Part shown: piece after piece, positions 7,910-17,183 of the stretch | Numbering within the stretch: position 1 is the first letter of the stretch | Layout of the letters: every line of letters starts with the position of its first letter | From: JALEFZ01 sp039817415 | Lineage (GTDB): Bacteria > Bacteroidota > Bacteroidia > J057 | DNA length: 47,855 bases | Direction of reading: 5' to 3' | Assembly (NCBI GenBank): GCA_039817415.1 | Contig: JBCBVV010000049.1 | Location: 1 to 47,855 of the forward strand | Notes under the pieces: generated by a model | The model's input: only the letters and a program-made list of their open reading frames with translations | Told to the model about the DNA's origin: nothing | The model's database searches: none | Made by a program: the position numbers and the translations under genes

Positions 7910-10297
7910 ATGGAACTAGGGAGAAAAAGAATGGTATCGGGCAAAGGAAATGCCCAATTGGTAGAAAAGTGGGAACAGCGAGATCACCAGTTCTATTTTT
8001 ACTGTGCGGAAGTCATTCTAGAGATCAGTATATATGCAGCAAATATCCTTAGGTTCAGATTTTCGCCAGAAGGTAGGTTTGAGGATGATTTTTCCTACGC
8101 CATTGCGCACAAGGGACCTATTGCTGCGCCAGAAATTTATTATGCTGCGAGGGAAGTCAGTGATGAGATTGAGATCGTTACCCCCGAGCTTCGTTTAAGC
8201 ATATCCAAAACGCTGCACATTAGAATATTCGATCAGGAAGGCAATCTCATCAATGAGGATGAAAGAGGCTTTTATTGGGAGCCATCTCAGCAATTTGGAG
8301 GGAATAGCGTTTTTTGCAACAAGCGGATCCAAAAAGAGGAGTGTTTCTTTGGCTTGGGGGACAAACCCAATAACCTCAATATTCGGGGTATGCGGTTTGA
8401 AACTTGGGGATCCGATGCATATGGATTTGAAAGAACCTCTGATCCTCTTTATAAAAACATACCATTTTTCCTCGGCTTACATGCCGAGAAAGCCTACGGA
8501 ATTTTCTTCGATAATACCTTTCGAACCGTTTTTGATTTTGGCTACTCTAGGGGGGACGTATGCAGCTTTTCTGCTCCAGGTGGGGAAATGAATTACTATT
8601 TCATTTTTGGCCCTTCCTTGACCCGTGTAACAGAAGGATATTCTTTTTTGACTGGTACGCCTGACATGCCTCCTCGTTGGGCCTTGGGGTATCACCAGTC
8701 TAAATGGAGCTATGCCCCTGAAGAGAATGTTCGAGACTTGGCCCGACAGCTTCGTGATCACGAAATTCCTTGTGATGCGATCCATCTGGATATCGAATAC
8801 ATGGAGGGCTTCCGATGTTTTACATGGGATAAAACGAAATTTCCAGATCCTAAACAGCTTACCTCTGATTTGGAGGAAGACGGCTTTAAAACTGTATTGA
8901 TCCTTGATCCAGGGATAAAAATTGATCCAGGCTATAAATTGTATGAATCTGGGCTGGAGAAAGATGTGTTCTGCCGAAGAGGTGATGGTCCTCTGATGAA
9001 AGGGGAAGTGTGGCCAGGAGATTGCCATTTTCCAGACTTTACAAGGGCAGATGTCCGCGATTGGTGGATAGAACAATTCGATCCTTACATAGAGGAATCG
9101 GGTGTAAGAGGCATCTGGAATGACATGAATGAGCCTGCTGTACTTGAAGTTGGGACTTTCCCTATGGATACTAGGCATGACTACGATGGGCATCCCTGTA
9201 GTCATAGAAAGGCCCACAATGTGTACGGCATGCAAATGAGCAGGGCTTCCTACCATGGACTAAAAAAGGCTTTAGATCCCTTGAGAATCTTTATGTTGAC
9301 CCGATCGGGTTATTCAGGTTTTCATAGATATGCAGCCACTTGGACTGGGGATAATCTTTCTACCTGGGAGCATTTGTGGATGGCAAATATTCAAGTTCAA
9401 AGACTCAGTGTTTCAGGTGTCTCCTTCGCAGGATCGGATGTGGGAGGATTTATCGGAAAGGGTAGTGGAGAACTCTTGGTTCGTTGGATGCAATTAGGAG
9501 CGTTTCATCCCTTCTTTAGAAACCATTCTTCTGGGGATCACGGCAACCAAGAACCCTGGGTGTTTGGAGAACCTTATACCTCTGCCATTCGTTCTGCTAT
9601 TCAGCTTAGATATAAACTACTGCCTTATCTCTATACGCAGTTTTGGAAGAATCATACCTTTGGTACACCCATCGTTCAGCCTTTGAGTTTCCTAGCGCAG
9701 GATGACCAAGAGACTCATTATAGGATGGAGGAATTTGGTTTAGGAAGGGATTTATTGGTCTGTCCTATTAACTCCGAAGGGGCCAAAGGAAGAAGAATAT
9801 ACTTACCAGAAGGATATTGGTACAACTTCTGGACAGACGAAGTAGTAGAAGGCAAGCAAGAAGTTTGGGTTGAGTCAGCATTGGATACTTTCCCATTGTT
9901 TGTAAAAGCAGGAGCAATCATTCCCCTGCAGGAAGTCATGAACTATGTGGACGAACGTCCCTTAACTCACATTGAATTACATATTTACATAGGGCCTGGT
10001 TCCTATACTTCTCAATTGTACGAGGATGCAGGTGAATATGGTGATTACAAGGACGGAGCTACAAGAATTAGAAGTTTTTCTATCAACCATAGTCAGGAAG
10101 GCATTAGAATACGCCAGTTCGAGAAGGGTGAGTTCGAGAGTCAGTACAGTCAATTTCAAATTCACATGCACGGGCTTAGCCAACATCCTAGTAGCATCAA
10201 ATTAGATGGCGAAATCCTTGAGGACCGTATGATTCATCACAACAATGTGTTCATTATCGCAATTCCAAAGGACTTTGAGGTTTTGACCCTTTCCTGA
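7910..10297 (+). CDS. GH31 alpha-glucosidase
   Basis: This 795-residue glycoside hydrolase family 31 enzyme removes alpha-linked glucose from the ends of starch, glycogen or malto-oligosaccharides. The nucleophile lies in WNDMNEP (Asp405) and the acid/base in WTGDNLS (Asp481). Other family landmarks are WSYAPEENVR, HLDIEYMEG, SGVSFAGSDVGGF and HPFFRNHSS. An N-terminal beta-sandwich and a C-terminal beta region (about 640-795) complete the usual layout. No signal peptide is visible, so a cytoplasmic role in storage or imported glucan breakdown is inferred. It precedes the secreted GH13 enzyme in the same direction by about 150 bases, and the two probably act on related alpha-glucans. Confidence 0.92.
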   Translation: MELGRKRMVSGKGNAQLVEKWEQRDHQFYFYCAEVILEISIYAANILRFRFSPEGRFEDDFSYAIAHKGPIAAPEIYYAAREVSDEIEIVTPELRLSISKTLHIRIFDQEGNLINEDERGFYWEPSQQFGGNSVFCNKRIQKEECFFGLGDKPNNLNIRGMRFETWGSDAYGFERTSDPLYKNIPFFLGLHAEKAYGIFFDNTFRTVFDFGYSRGDVCSFSAPGGEMNYYFIFGPSLTRVTEGYSFLTGTPDMPPRWALGYHQSKWSYAPEENVRDLARQLRDHEIPCDAIHLDIEYMEGFRCFTWDKTKFPDPKQLTSDLEEDGFKTVLILDPGIKIDPGYKLYESGLEKDVFCRRGDGPLMKGEVWPGDCHFPDFTRADVRDWWIEQFDPYIEESGVRGIWNDMNEPAVLEVGTFPMDTRHDYDGHPCSHRKAHNVYGMQMSRASYHGLKKALDPLRIFMLTRSGYSGFHRYAATWTGDNLSTWEHLWMANIQVQRLSVSGVSFAGSDVGGFIGKGSGELLVRWMQLGAFHPFFRNHSSGDHGNQEPWVFGEPYTSAIRSAIQLRYKLLPYLYTQFWKNHTFGTPIVQPLSFLAQDDQETHYRMEEFGLGRDLLVCPINSEGAKGRRIYLPEGYWYNFWTDEVVEGKQEVWVESALDTFPLFVKAGAIIPLQEVMNYVDERPLTHIELHIYIGPGSYTSQLYEDAGEYGDYKDGATRIRSFSINHSQEGIRIRQFEKGEFESQYSQFQIHMHGLSQHPSSIKLDGEILEDRMIHHNNVFIIAIPKDFEVLTLS

Positions 10298-10446
10298 TGA
10301 TTGGTTAACTTGCGATGTCAACCCCCCAGCTGACAATCATTTCTGTCGGAATTGCCTCTTTTCTGCAGTCTTTGGTATCATATATCAAAGACCATATGTT
10401 TTTTTACCTTTATTCTAAGAAAGATCATCATTCTACTATTATTACT

Positions 10447-13212
10447 ATGAATCTAAGGAAAACTACTTTCCTCCTGTTGATTTGGGGGCTGTTCTCGCAG
10501 ATGGGAATGGGGCAAATTCTGGAAATTGATCCAATTTTTGCAACGCTGGATGATTCCATTACGATTGTGTACAATGCAAGCGAAGGAAATGGAGCACTCG
10601 AAGGACTAAGTCCTGTATATGCTCATATGGGTTTGATCACCACCAATTCTACTTCAGCCACAGATTGGAAGTATGTGCAAGGACAGTGGGGAACAGCTGA
10701 CCCTAAAGTCTTGATGACTGACCTTGGCAATAACCGCCATCAGATTAAAATTTCTGGAAGAGACTTTTATGGTATTCCTCAGAATGAAACTGCTCTGCAG
10801 CTTTCTTTTGTTTTTAGGACAGCTGATGGAACGACTGTGGGGAGAGATACTGATGGTTCAGATATCTATTATGATCTCTATCAGGGCAGTGGACAAGCAA
10901 TTTTGATCTTAAGTCCCAACGAAGGGCAACTTGTTGATCAGGGTAATAGTGTAACCCTTTCTGCAGCCGTTGCGCAAACAGCCGACTTGACACTAACTGT
11001 CAATGGAACACAAGTAGCTACGACTAACGGAAAATCTATTTCTACCTCATACACGGCTACTCAAGGGGGTAGAAATGTGGTAGTTCTTACCGCAAATGAT
11101 GGCAATTCGATAGAATCGGATTCAACTTTTTTCTTGGTTCCAGCTCCTAATGTTGTTCAGGATCCACCAGCAGGTACTGAACCTGGAATCAACTATATCA
11201 ATGATTCCACGGTGATATTGGCCTTATACGCACCTGAAATTGATTTGGTATATGCCATTGGCGATTTCAACGATTGGATTCCTACTGCTTCTAACCAAAT
11301 GAAGGAATCGACTGATGGATTGACCTATTGGACTGAAATCACAGGCCTAACGGCTGGTAAGGAATATGTTTACCAATATTTGGTGAATGGAACCTTAACG
11401 ATAGCTGACCCTTTCGCAGATAAAATTCTGGATGAAAACAATGATCAGTTTATTGGAAATGCTACTTATCCCGATTTGATTCCATTTCCTTCTGACAAGG
11501 CCTCAGGAAGAGCTTCTGTCCTACAGACAGCCCAAACTCCTTACCCTTGGTCAGACAGCTCTTATGTACGTCCCCCTTCCGAAGAATTGGTGATCTACGA
11601 ATTGTTGGTCAGAGACTTTGTGGAGGCTAGAAATTATCAGACGGTCATTGACTCTCTAGATTATATTGCGGGCTTAGGAGTAAACGCTATTGAGTTGATG
11701 CCTATCATGGAATTTGAGGGCAATAGTAGCTGGGGATACAATCCAAGCTTCTTTTTCGCAGTGGACAAATACTACGGGACCAAAAATGACCTAAAAGCAT
11801 TCATCGATTCTTGCCACAATAGAGGAATAGCTGTCATTCTGGATATGGTCTTGAACCATGCTTTTGGGCAAAATGAATATGTCCGTATGTATCCCTCAGC
11901 CAATAATCCATTCTTTAACCAAGAAGCCAAACACCCTTTTAATGTAGGGACGGACTTCAACCATGAAAGTGTTCATACTAGATTTTTCTCCAAGGAGGTA
12001 TTGGCCTATTGGATTGAAGAATTTCACTTTGATGGATATAGAATGGACCTTTCGAAGGGCTTTACCCAAGTATTTAATACTGATGTAGGTGCCTGGAGTA
12101 ACTATGATGCTTCCCGCATCGCCATTCTGAAAGACTACAACAACCACCTTAAGTCTGTCGATCCAACGGCCTATTTTATGCTTGAACACTTTGCTCAAAA
12201 TCAGGAGGAAAGAGAATTGGCTGCTGAAGGGATGTTGATTTGGGGCAATCATAACTTCAATTACACGGAGGCTACGATGGGGTACCACGACAATGGAAAG
12301 TCTAATTTTGCTGGTATTTCCTATAAGGACAGAGGCTTTACAACGCCTGAGCTGATTGGATACATGGAAAGCCACGATGAGGAGCGTCTGATGTATAAGA
12401 ACCTTGAGTTCGGAAACATAGCAGGAGATTACTCTGCCAAAAATATCTTTACTGCCCTTGAGAGAAATGAAATGGCTGGCGCTTTCTTCTTTACTATTCC
12501 CGGTCCCAAGTTGATGTGGATGTTTGGTGAAGTAGGCTATGAATTACCCATTGACTTCAATGGGAGGACTGGTGAGAAGCCGATTCGTTGGGAGTACTTT
12601 GCTCCTTCATCTTATCATAGACGACACCTGTATCAAGTTTGGTCATCTTTGATCAAGCTAAGAAATGCCCACGATGTATTCCATACAAACGACTTTGTGA
12701 TTGACGCTGGTAATGCGGTGAAAAGAATCAAATTAAATGGGAGCGATATGGATGTATTTGTCATTGGTAATTTTGATGTGGTGAGCCAAAATGTTGCCAG
12801 TGGGTTCCAGTCTACTGGTACTTGGTACGATTACTATACAGGAGACAGCTTGGATGTCGCTTCCACTCAAATGATGATGAACCTTGAAGCAGGAGAATGG
12901 CACTTGTTTACGACGGTAAAGCTATCTAGCTCTGGTGTAACGGTTTCCAATGAGTCAGAGATTAAGATGGAGGAGAATTCTATTCTGGTTTATCCAAATC
13001 CTGCCATTAACCAGCTCAATATTGATTTTGATAGAACGCTATTGAGGAATGTATCAGTTGATGTATTGAATCTACAAGGGCAAATTCTATTTCATCAGGA
13101 AAACCTGACCGCAGGCACTAGCTGGAATACCGAATCTGTTCCGGCTGGGATGTACCTGATTCGTTTGCATTCAGACAAAGGGGTATTTACGAGGAAGGTT
13201 CAAGTAAAATAA
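10447..13212 (+). CDS. Secreted GH13 alpha-glucan enzyme with T9SS tail
   Basis: The protein has 921 residues from the ATG that opens the signal peptide (FLLLIWGLFSQMGMGQ); the frame is open 132 bases farther upstream. N-terminal beta-sandwich domains, including an early-set/CBM48-like module (IGDFNDWIP, VYQYLVNGTL), precede a GH13 barrel. Predicted catalytic residues are Asp534 (GYRMDLS), Glu580 (FMLEHF) and Asp644 (ESHDEER); VILDMVLNHAF is the conserved first region. The last 80 residues are a T9SS sorting domain (YPNPAINQLNIDF ... GMYLIRL). It probably hydrolyses or rearranges extracellular alpha-glucan. The architecture is closest to branching or pullulanase-like enzymes, so the exact bond specificity is open. 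Confidence 0.88.
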   Translation: MNLRKTTFLLLIWGLFSQMGMGQILEIDPIFATLDDSITIVYNASEGNGALEGLSPVYAHMGLITTNSTSATDWKYVQGQWGTADPKVLMTDLGNNRHQIKISGRDFYGIPQNETALQLSFVFRTADGTTVGRDTDGSDIYYDLYQGSGQAILILSPNEGQLVDQGNSVTLSAAVAQTADLTLTVNGTQVATTNGKSISTSYTATQGGRNVVVLTANDGNSIESDSTFFLVPAPNVVQDPPAGTEPGINYINDSTVILALYAPEIDLVYAIGDFNDWIPTASNQMKESTDGLTYWTEITGLTAGKEYVYQYLVNGTLTIADPFADKILDENNDQFIGNATYPDLIPFPSDKASGRASVLQTAQTPYPWSDSSYVRPPSEELVIYELLVRDFVEARNYQTVIDSLDYIAGLGVNAIELMPIMEFEGNSSWGYNPSFFFAVDKYYGTKNDLKAFIDSCHNRGIAVILDMVLNHAFGQNEYVRMYPSANNPFFNQEAKHPFNVGTDFNHESVHTRFFSKEVLAYWIEEFHFDGYRMDLSKGFTQVFNTDVGAWSNYDASRIAILKDYNNHLKSVDPTAYFMLEHFAQNQEERELAAEGMLIWGNHNFNYTEATMGYHDNGKSNFAGISYKDRGFTTPELIGYMESHDEERLMYKNLEFGNIAGDYSAKNIFTALERNEMAGAFFFTIPGPKLMWMFGEVGYELPIDFNGRTGEKPIRWEYFAPSSYHRRHLYQVWSSLIKLRNAHDVFHTNDFVIDAGNAVKRIKLNGSDMDVFVIGNFDVVSQNVASGFQSTGTWYDYYTGDSLDVASTQMMMNLEAGEWHLFTTVKLSSSGVTVSNESEIKMEENSILVYPNPAINQLNIDFDRTLLRNVSVDVLNLQGQILFHQENLTAGTSWNTESVPAGMYLIRLHSDKGVFTRKVQVK

Positions 13213-13230
13213 GATTTTGCCTCAAAACAG

Positions 13231-13269
13231 AAAAAATCCAGTGCAGCTAAGATTGCACTGGATTTTTTT
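13231..13269. terminator. Bidirectional terminator between GH13 and hpf
   Basis: A 12-bp perfect stem (AAATCCAGTGCA / TGCACTGGATTT) with an 8-base loop has A and T runs on both sides, so it can end both the plus-strand GH13 gene and the minus-strand hpf gene. Confidence 0.92.
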
Positions 13270-13287
13270 GTTAGGAATGTTCATACA

Positions 13288-13590
13288 TCAGGCCTGGGCC
13301 CTCAGTTTTCCTTTATACCGTTTTATTTGTGTTTTAAGCTTATCGGTCGCCATGTCAACAGCTGCTTCGAAGGATTGACCATTTACTCCAGCAATGAGTA
13401 CGTTACCCGGCACATGAACATGCACTTCTGCGTACTTATTGGCACCCTTCTTTTCATCCTGAACGGATAAAGTAACTTCCCCTTCTATGATTCGATCATA
13501 GAATTGATCAAGCTTGTTTACCTTCTTAGAGATGTAGCTTTTCAGCCGGTCGGCTGCCGTGAAGTGGAGGGCTTGAATTGTAAGTTTCAT
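13288..13590 (-). CDS. hpf: Ribosome hibernation promoting factor, short form
   Basis: A 100-residue HPF/RaiA family protein that binds the small subunit in the mRNA channel and stabilises inactive ribosomes in stationary phase. Family features are the N-terminal strand MKLTIQALHFTAADRLKSYI, an acidic-basic strand pair (EGEVTLSV, KYAEVHVHVPG) and the final helix AAVDMATDKLKTQIKRYKGK. It lacks the C-terminal dimerisation domain of long HPF. It lies four bases after xerC, so it is almost certainly cotranscribed with it. Confidence 0.93.
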   Translation of the reverse strand: MKLTIQALHFTAADRLKSYISKKVNKLDQFYDRIIEGEVTLSVQDEKKGANKYAEVHVHVPGNVLIAGVNGQSFEAAVDMATDKLKTQIKRYKGKLRAQA

Positions 13591-13594
13591 AAGC

Positions 13595-14509
13595 TTAACT
13601 ATTATTGGTTAGATCGGCTCGGGGATGAGCCAGTTTATGAATGTTCTTGAGTTTGCTAATGGAGTTATGGGTATAAACCTGGGTAGAGGCAAGGCTGGAA
13701 TGGCCAAGCAACTCTTTGATAGCGTTTAAATCCGCTCCGTTGTCTAGCATATGTGTAGCGTAGGTGTGTCTCAGGGTATGGGGTCCTCGCTGTTGTAAAG
13801 AACTTACTTTTCCTAGGTAAGTGTATACAACATTATATACGAGTTTAGGATAAGCAGGTCGACCATTTTTGCGCAAGATCAATACTGATTTATCCCTATG
13901 TGGAAGTTGATTCAGGACACTAAGGTATGCCTCTATCGCTTCCTTGGTTGGTTGCCCGAAAGGAATGATTCTTTCCTTGTTGCCTTTTCCTCTGACTTTC
14001 AGCTGCTTGGCATATAAGTCAACATCCTCAAGTTTAAGGCCAAGCAGTTCTGCTCGTCTTAGGCCACAGGAATAAAGAATTTCTAGGATCATTCTATCCC
14101 TCTTGCCATCAAAATCATCAGGAAATTCCCAATTATCTAGTAATTCTCTGGTGGCTTCTTGTTTGAGGAAGGCAGGTAACTTCTTTTCAAATTTTGGGAG
14201 AGAAACTCTGTCTGCAGGGTTACTCTCTATGGCCTGTCTCTTCTGCCAAAAGGAAAAAAAGGACCTGGCTGCTGAAAGTTTTCTGGCGACTGTTCTGGGG
14301 GAATTCTTCTCATCTTCCATGAGGAAAGAGGCCCACGAACGCAAATCTCTATGATGGATATTGGGAAGGTCGGATGGGCTTTCAAACGGAATGGCATTCC
14401 CTTCAAAAAAATCTTCCAATTGCTCAAGGTCTCTCCTGTACGATTCAATCGTATGTACCGAGTATTTCTTCTCGTATGTTAGGTGATGTAGGAAGGACTG
14501 TAAGAGCAT
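13595..14509 (-). CDS. xerC: XerC/XerD-type tyrosine recombinase
   Basis: This 304-residue site-specific recombinase resolves chromosome dimers at dif. It has a SAM-like core-binding domain (1-100) and a catalytic domain with Arg151 (CGLRRAE), Lys175 (RGKGNKER), His244 and Arg247 (PHTLRHTYATH), His270 (LLGHSS) and nucleophile Tyr279 (TQVYTH). Length and motifs are those of Xer proteins, not phage integrases. The neighbours rpsU and hpf are its usual companions in Bacteroidota, which supports a housekeeping role. XerC and XerD cannot be told apart with certainty from this alone. Confidence 0.93.
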   Translation of the reverse strand: MLLQSFLHHLTYEKKYSVHTIESYRRDLEQLEDFFEGNAIPFESPSDLPNIHHRDLRSWASFLMEDEKNSPRTVARKLSAARSFFSFWQKRQAIESNPADRVSLPKFEKKLPAFLKQEATRELLDNWEFPDDFDGKRDRMILEILYSCGLRRAELLGLKLEDVDLYAKQLKVRGKGNKERIIPFGQPTKEAIEAYLSVLNQLPHRDKSVLILRKNGRPAYPKLVYNVVYTYLGKVSSLQQRGPHTLRHTYATHMLDNGADLNAIKELLGHSSLASTQVYTHNSISKLKNIHKLAHPRADLTNNS

Positions 14510-14553
14510 AAAATGTGTAGGTGGTAATAAATAAGCTAAGAAATTTAGGGCAC

Positions 14554-14583
14554 AAAAAAAAGCTTACCACAAGGGTAAGCTTT
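14554..14583 (-). terminator. Intrinsic terminator between rpsU and xerC
   Basis: A 10-bp stem (AAAGCTTACC / GGTAAGCTTT) is followed on the minus strand by seven T. It would stop or attenuate transcription leaving rpsU before xerC-hpf. Confidence 0.85.
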
Positions 14584-14607
14584 CCTGTATTTCGTACAAT
14601 ACGGAGA

Positions 14608-14802
14608 TTAGTAATTCTCTCTCGCGTAGTGTTTCTGGCGGTTAACCGCCTTTTTTAGTTTCTCTTTACGCACCTCGGAAGGTTTGTTGTAGAACATGCG
14701 ACGTCTTTTTTCTTTCAAGACACCTGTTCTTTCGAACTTCTTCTTGTAGCGGCGCAGGGCGCGGTCAATCGACTCAGTTTCTTTTACTCTGATGATTAGC
14801 AC
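14608..14802 (-). CDS. rpsU: Small-subunit ribosomal protein bS21
   Basis: This 64-residue, highly basic bS21 protein lies near the anti-Shine-Dalgarno end of 16S rRNA. It starts MLIIRVKETESIDRALRRYK and continues with the family's Lys/Arg-rich helix. The start codon is GTG at 14800-14802. A strong Shine-Dalgarno sequence stands in front, unlike other genes in the window, which points to the translational autoregulation described for bS21 in Bacteroidota. Confidence 0.96.
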   Translation of the reverse strand: MLIIRVKETESIDRALRRYKKKFERTGVLKEKRRRMFYNKPSEVRKEKLKKAVNRQKHYARENY

Positions 14803-14809
14803 AGTGTTT

Positions 14810-14820
14810 ACCTCCTTCCT
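14810..14820 (-). promoter_or_regulatory. Strong Shine-Dalgarno sequence of rpsU
   Basis: AGGAAGGAGGT on the minus strand ends 7 bases before the GTG start codon. I see no comparable purine box before hpf, xerC, aroA or the GH30 gene. In Flavobacteriia the bS21 protein is reported to help mask the anti-Shine-Dalgarno, and rpsU keeps a strong site so that ribosomes short of bS21 translate it preferentially. Confidence 0.88.
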
Positions 14821-14879
14821 TAGTGATTTTTTCGGAATGCAAATATGGTGTTTATTTTTGTGTAATCCTACTGGGTGTT

Positions 14880-15676
14880 AAAATAGTTTTAGTGGTGCTT
14901 TTTTCTTGGCACGGAAGTGCTGAAAAAGCCTTGCACGCCTAGATGTCTTTGTTTGGTGCGCCCCTTTTTCCCAATGGGCGTGCATGATCAGCGCGCTTTT
15001 GTAGGTTTGTAGGTTGGATATTCTATTTGGTGATTACGATTGTTTGGCTGGTACTTTTTTCTTGGCAAAAAAGTACCCAAAAAGCCAAGCACGCCCAGAT
15101 GCCTTCGCTTGGTCCACCCCCTTTTCCCAATGGGCGTGCACGGCCAGCCCGCTTGTGTTAGGTTGGCAGGTTGGAGATTGGGTATTCTATTTGGTGATTA
15201 CGATGGTTTGGCTGGTACTTTTTTCTTGGCAAAAAAGTACCCAAAAAGCCCAGCACGCCCAGATGCCTTCGCTTGGTCCGCCCCCTGCTCCCGATGGGCG
15301 TGCACGGCCAGATCGCTTTTGTAGGTTGAGAGGTTGGGAGGTTGGAGATTGGGTATTCTATTTGGTGGCTACGATAGTTTTAGTGGTACTTTTTTCTTGG
15401 TAAAGAAGTACTCAAAAAGCCAAGCACGCTTAGATGCCTTCGCTTGGTCCGCCCCTGCTCCCGATGGGCGTGCATGACCAGCGCGCTTTTGTAGGTTTGG
15501 GAGGTTGAAGATTGGGTATTCTATTTAGTGGTTACGATAGTTTTAAATGGTACTTTTTTCTTGGTAAGAAAGTACCATTAAAGCCCAGCACGCTTAGATG
15601 CCTTCGCTTGGTCCGCCCCCTTTTCCCAATGGGCGTGCATGGCCAGCCTGCATTTGTAGGTTTTGGGAGGTTGGAG
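14880..15676. repeat. Five tandem units of about 165 bp with two hairpins each
   Basis: The stretch between rpsU and aroA holds four clear units beginning TATTCTATTT at 15019, 15183, 15354 and 15517 (periods 164, 171 and 163), plus a diverged unit at about 14880-15014. Each clear unit has an A hairpin: GGTACTTTTTT/AAAAAAGTACC in units at 15050 and 15221, with a variant in the later ones. Each also has a B inverted repeat, GCACGCCCA/TGGGCGTGC, about 35 bases apart. In the last two clear units the left B arm reads GCACGCTTA, which still pairs through G-U wobbles. Apparent reading frames here follow the repeat and are not credible genes. Confidence 0.9.
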
Positions 15677-15680
15677 TATG

Positions 15681-16898
15681 TTATTCAGTTATTTTGACGC
15701 CTACCAATTCCATGTGCTTCCAGAAGGATGGGTAGCTTTTGTTGACAACTTCAGGGTCATGGATGCTAATGCTTGGAAATTTCATGACGAGAGGTGCGAA
15801 GGCCATGGCCATTCTGTGATCCTCGTAGGTATCAATATCAGCTGCTTGCTGGATATGGCCTGATACCGTGAAAGTATCCTCTGTGGAACTTACCTCTACT
15901 CCCATTTTGCCAAGTTCGGTTTCAAGGGCAGTGATTCTATCGGTTTCCTTGATTCTTAAGGTGTGGAGTCCTGTCATGTGTACAGGCTTCCCCGTTCCAG
16001 CCGCCATAACGGCTATGGTCTGAGCCAAATCGGGAAACTCCTTAAAATCGATGTTGAGTTGTTCAGCGGTAATATCCCCTTCCTTTTCCAGGTAAATACC
16101 ATCCTCTTCGAAAGTAGTCTTTACCCCAAAATGGGTGGAAAGTTCTGCTATAGCTTGATCTCCTTGAAAAGAGTTTTCTCTGAGTCCTGAGATACGAAGA
16201 TTTCCTGTTTCGCTAAGCGCCATCATGCTATACCAATAGGAGGCGGCCGACCAATCACTCTCAATGGTGTATTCGCCTCCTTTATAAGGCTCCTCCTCTA
16301 CGATCAAGGAATTGCCTTCCCATTGGGTAGAAGCACCAAAATGTGCCATTAATGCCCTTGTCATGTCGATATACGGCTTGGAGGAAATATCGCCAGTCAG
16401 GTTGATTCTGACGCCTCCTGATAGGGTAGGGGCAATCATCAAAACCGAAGAAATGAACTGGCTGCTGATGTTGCCAGGCATATCAAGCTCTCCGCCCTTC
16501 ATCCCCTCATAATTTCTTAAAATATGTAAAGGGGGATATCCTTCCTGATTGCGGTAATCTATGGTAGCTCCTAGGCTTCTCAAGGCATCTACCAACACAC
16601 CGATAGGCCTTTGGCACATCCGAGGTGTTCCCGTTAGGATTTGATCCCTACCCAGGGCAGAAAAGAAGCCCGTTAGGAATCGCATGGTCGTTCCTGCATC
16701 GATTACATCCAAAACATGTCCTTCAGATTCAAGCAATCGGATCATAGTTTGGGTATCTCTGGCTTCTGCCAGATTATCCAATCTGATTTTTTCCTGAGCA
16801 AGATGTTGGATGATTAAGGCGCGGTTGCTCTCACTTTTTGAACTGGGTAGCGGAATGATGCCTTCAAGTTGTTCCTTGGGAAAAGAAAGCGTTACCAT
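15681..16898 (-). CDS. aroA: 3-phosphoshikimate 1-carboxyvinyltransferase (EPSP synthase)
   Basis: This 405-residue enzyme transfers the enolpyruvyl group of phosphoenolpyruvate to shikimate 3-phosphate, the sixth step of the shikimate pathway to aromatic amino acids. Landmarks are the N-terminal LPSSKSESNRALI (residues 17-29), DAGTTMRFLTGF (phosphoenolpyruvate site), the substrate region GNISSQFISS, RIKETDRI and EDHRMAMAFAPL. Length is slightly below the usual 420-430 residues, as is common in Bacteroidota. A promoter sits upstream at 16977-17006. The gene's 3' end abuts the hairpin repeat array. Confidence 0.95.
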   Translation of the reverse strand: MVTLSFPKEQLEGIIPLPSSKSESNRALIIQHLAQEKIRLDNLAEARDTQTMIRLLESEGHVLDVIDAGTTMRFLTGFFSALGRDQILTGTPRMCQRPIGVLVDALRSLGATIDYRNQEGYPPLHILRNYEGMKGGELDMPGNISSQFISSVLMIAPTLSGGVRINLTGDISSKPYIDMTRALMAHFGASTQWEGNSLIVEEEPYKGGEYTIESDWSAASYWYSMMALSETGNLRISGLRENSFQGDQAIAELSTHFGVKTTFEEDGIYLEKEGDITAEQLNIDFKEFPDLAQTIAVMAAGTGKPVHMTGLHTLRIKETDRITALETELGKMGVEVSSTEDTFTVSGHIQQAADIDTYEDHRMAMAFAPLVMKFPSISIHDPEVVNKSYPSFWKHMELVGVKITE

Positions 16899-16976
16899 AT
16901 ATATATGTCGAGTCTAAACATTAGAGAAAGTAGGAGAGCAGTAAAATGTAGGTTGTCAATGCTTCAATGCAACGGC

Positions 16977-17006
16977 CAAATATAGGAATTACCATCTAAA
17001 GGACAA
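16977..17006 (-). promoter_or_regulatory. Promoter of aroA
   Basis: On the minus strand TTG (17006-17004), a 19-base spacer and TATATTTG (16984-16977) match the Bacteroidota TTG-N19/20-TAnnTTTG form exactly. Transcription would start about 70 bases before the aroA ATG. Confidence 0.65.
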
Positions 17007-17128
17007 GTAAAGTAGGATGTCAGATAATGATAATCCGAGAAAGGAAATTTCTGGCGCTCTCCTTGTTAGAGAATGCTTATAGAATACTTGATTGTAAATC
17101 AGCATGTAATAGCTTCATTTTTGGTACG

Positions 17129-17159
17129 TTGAAATAGTTAAGTCGATTCTATACCTTTG
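17129..17159 (+). promoter_or_regulatory. Promoter of the TPR gene
   Basis: TTG at 17129-17131, a 20-base spacer and TACCTTTG at 17152-17159. It overlaps the first possible TTG start of the following frame, so translation must start farther down. Confidence 0.65.
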
Positions 17160-17183
17160 ATATCATCGGGTTTGAAAATCTTT

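Noticed and set aside
10371..10412. Promoter for the GH13 gene (TTTG and TACCTTTA)
   Set aside because: Spacing of about 30 bases is far from the usual 19-21 and the second box has a mismatch.
15014..15697. Several overlapping open frames in the rpsU-aroA spacer
   Set aside because: They are translations of the 165-bp hairpin repeats, with no start context and no resemblance to a protein family.
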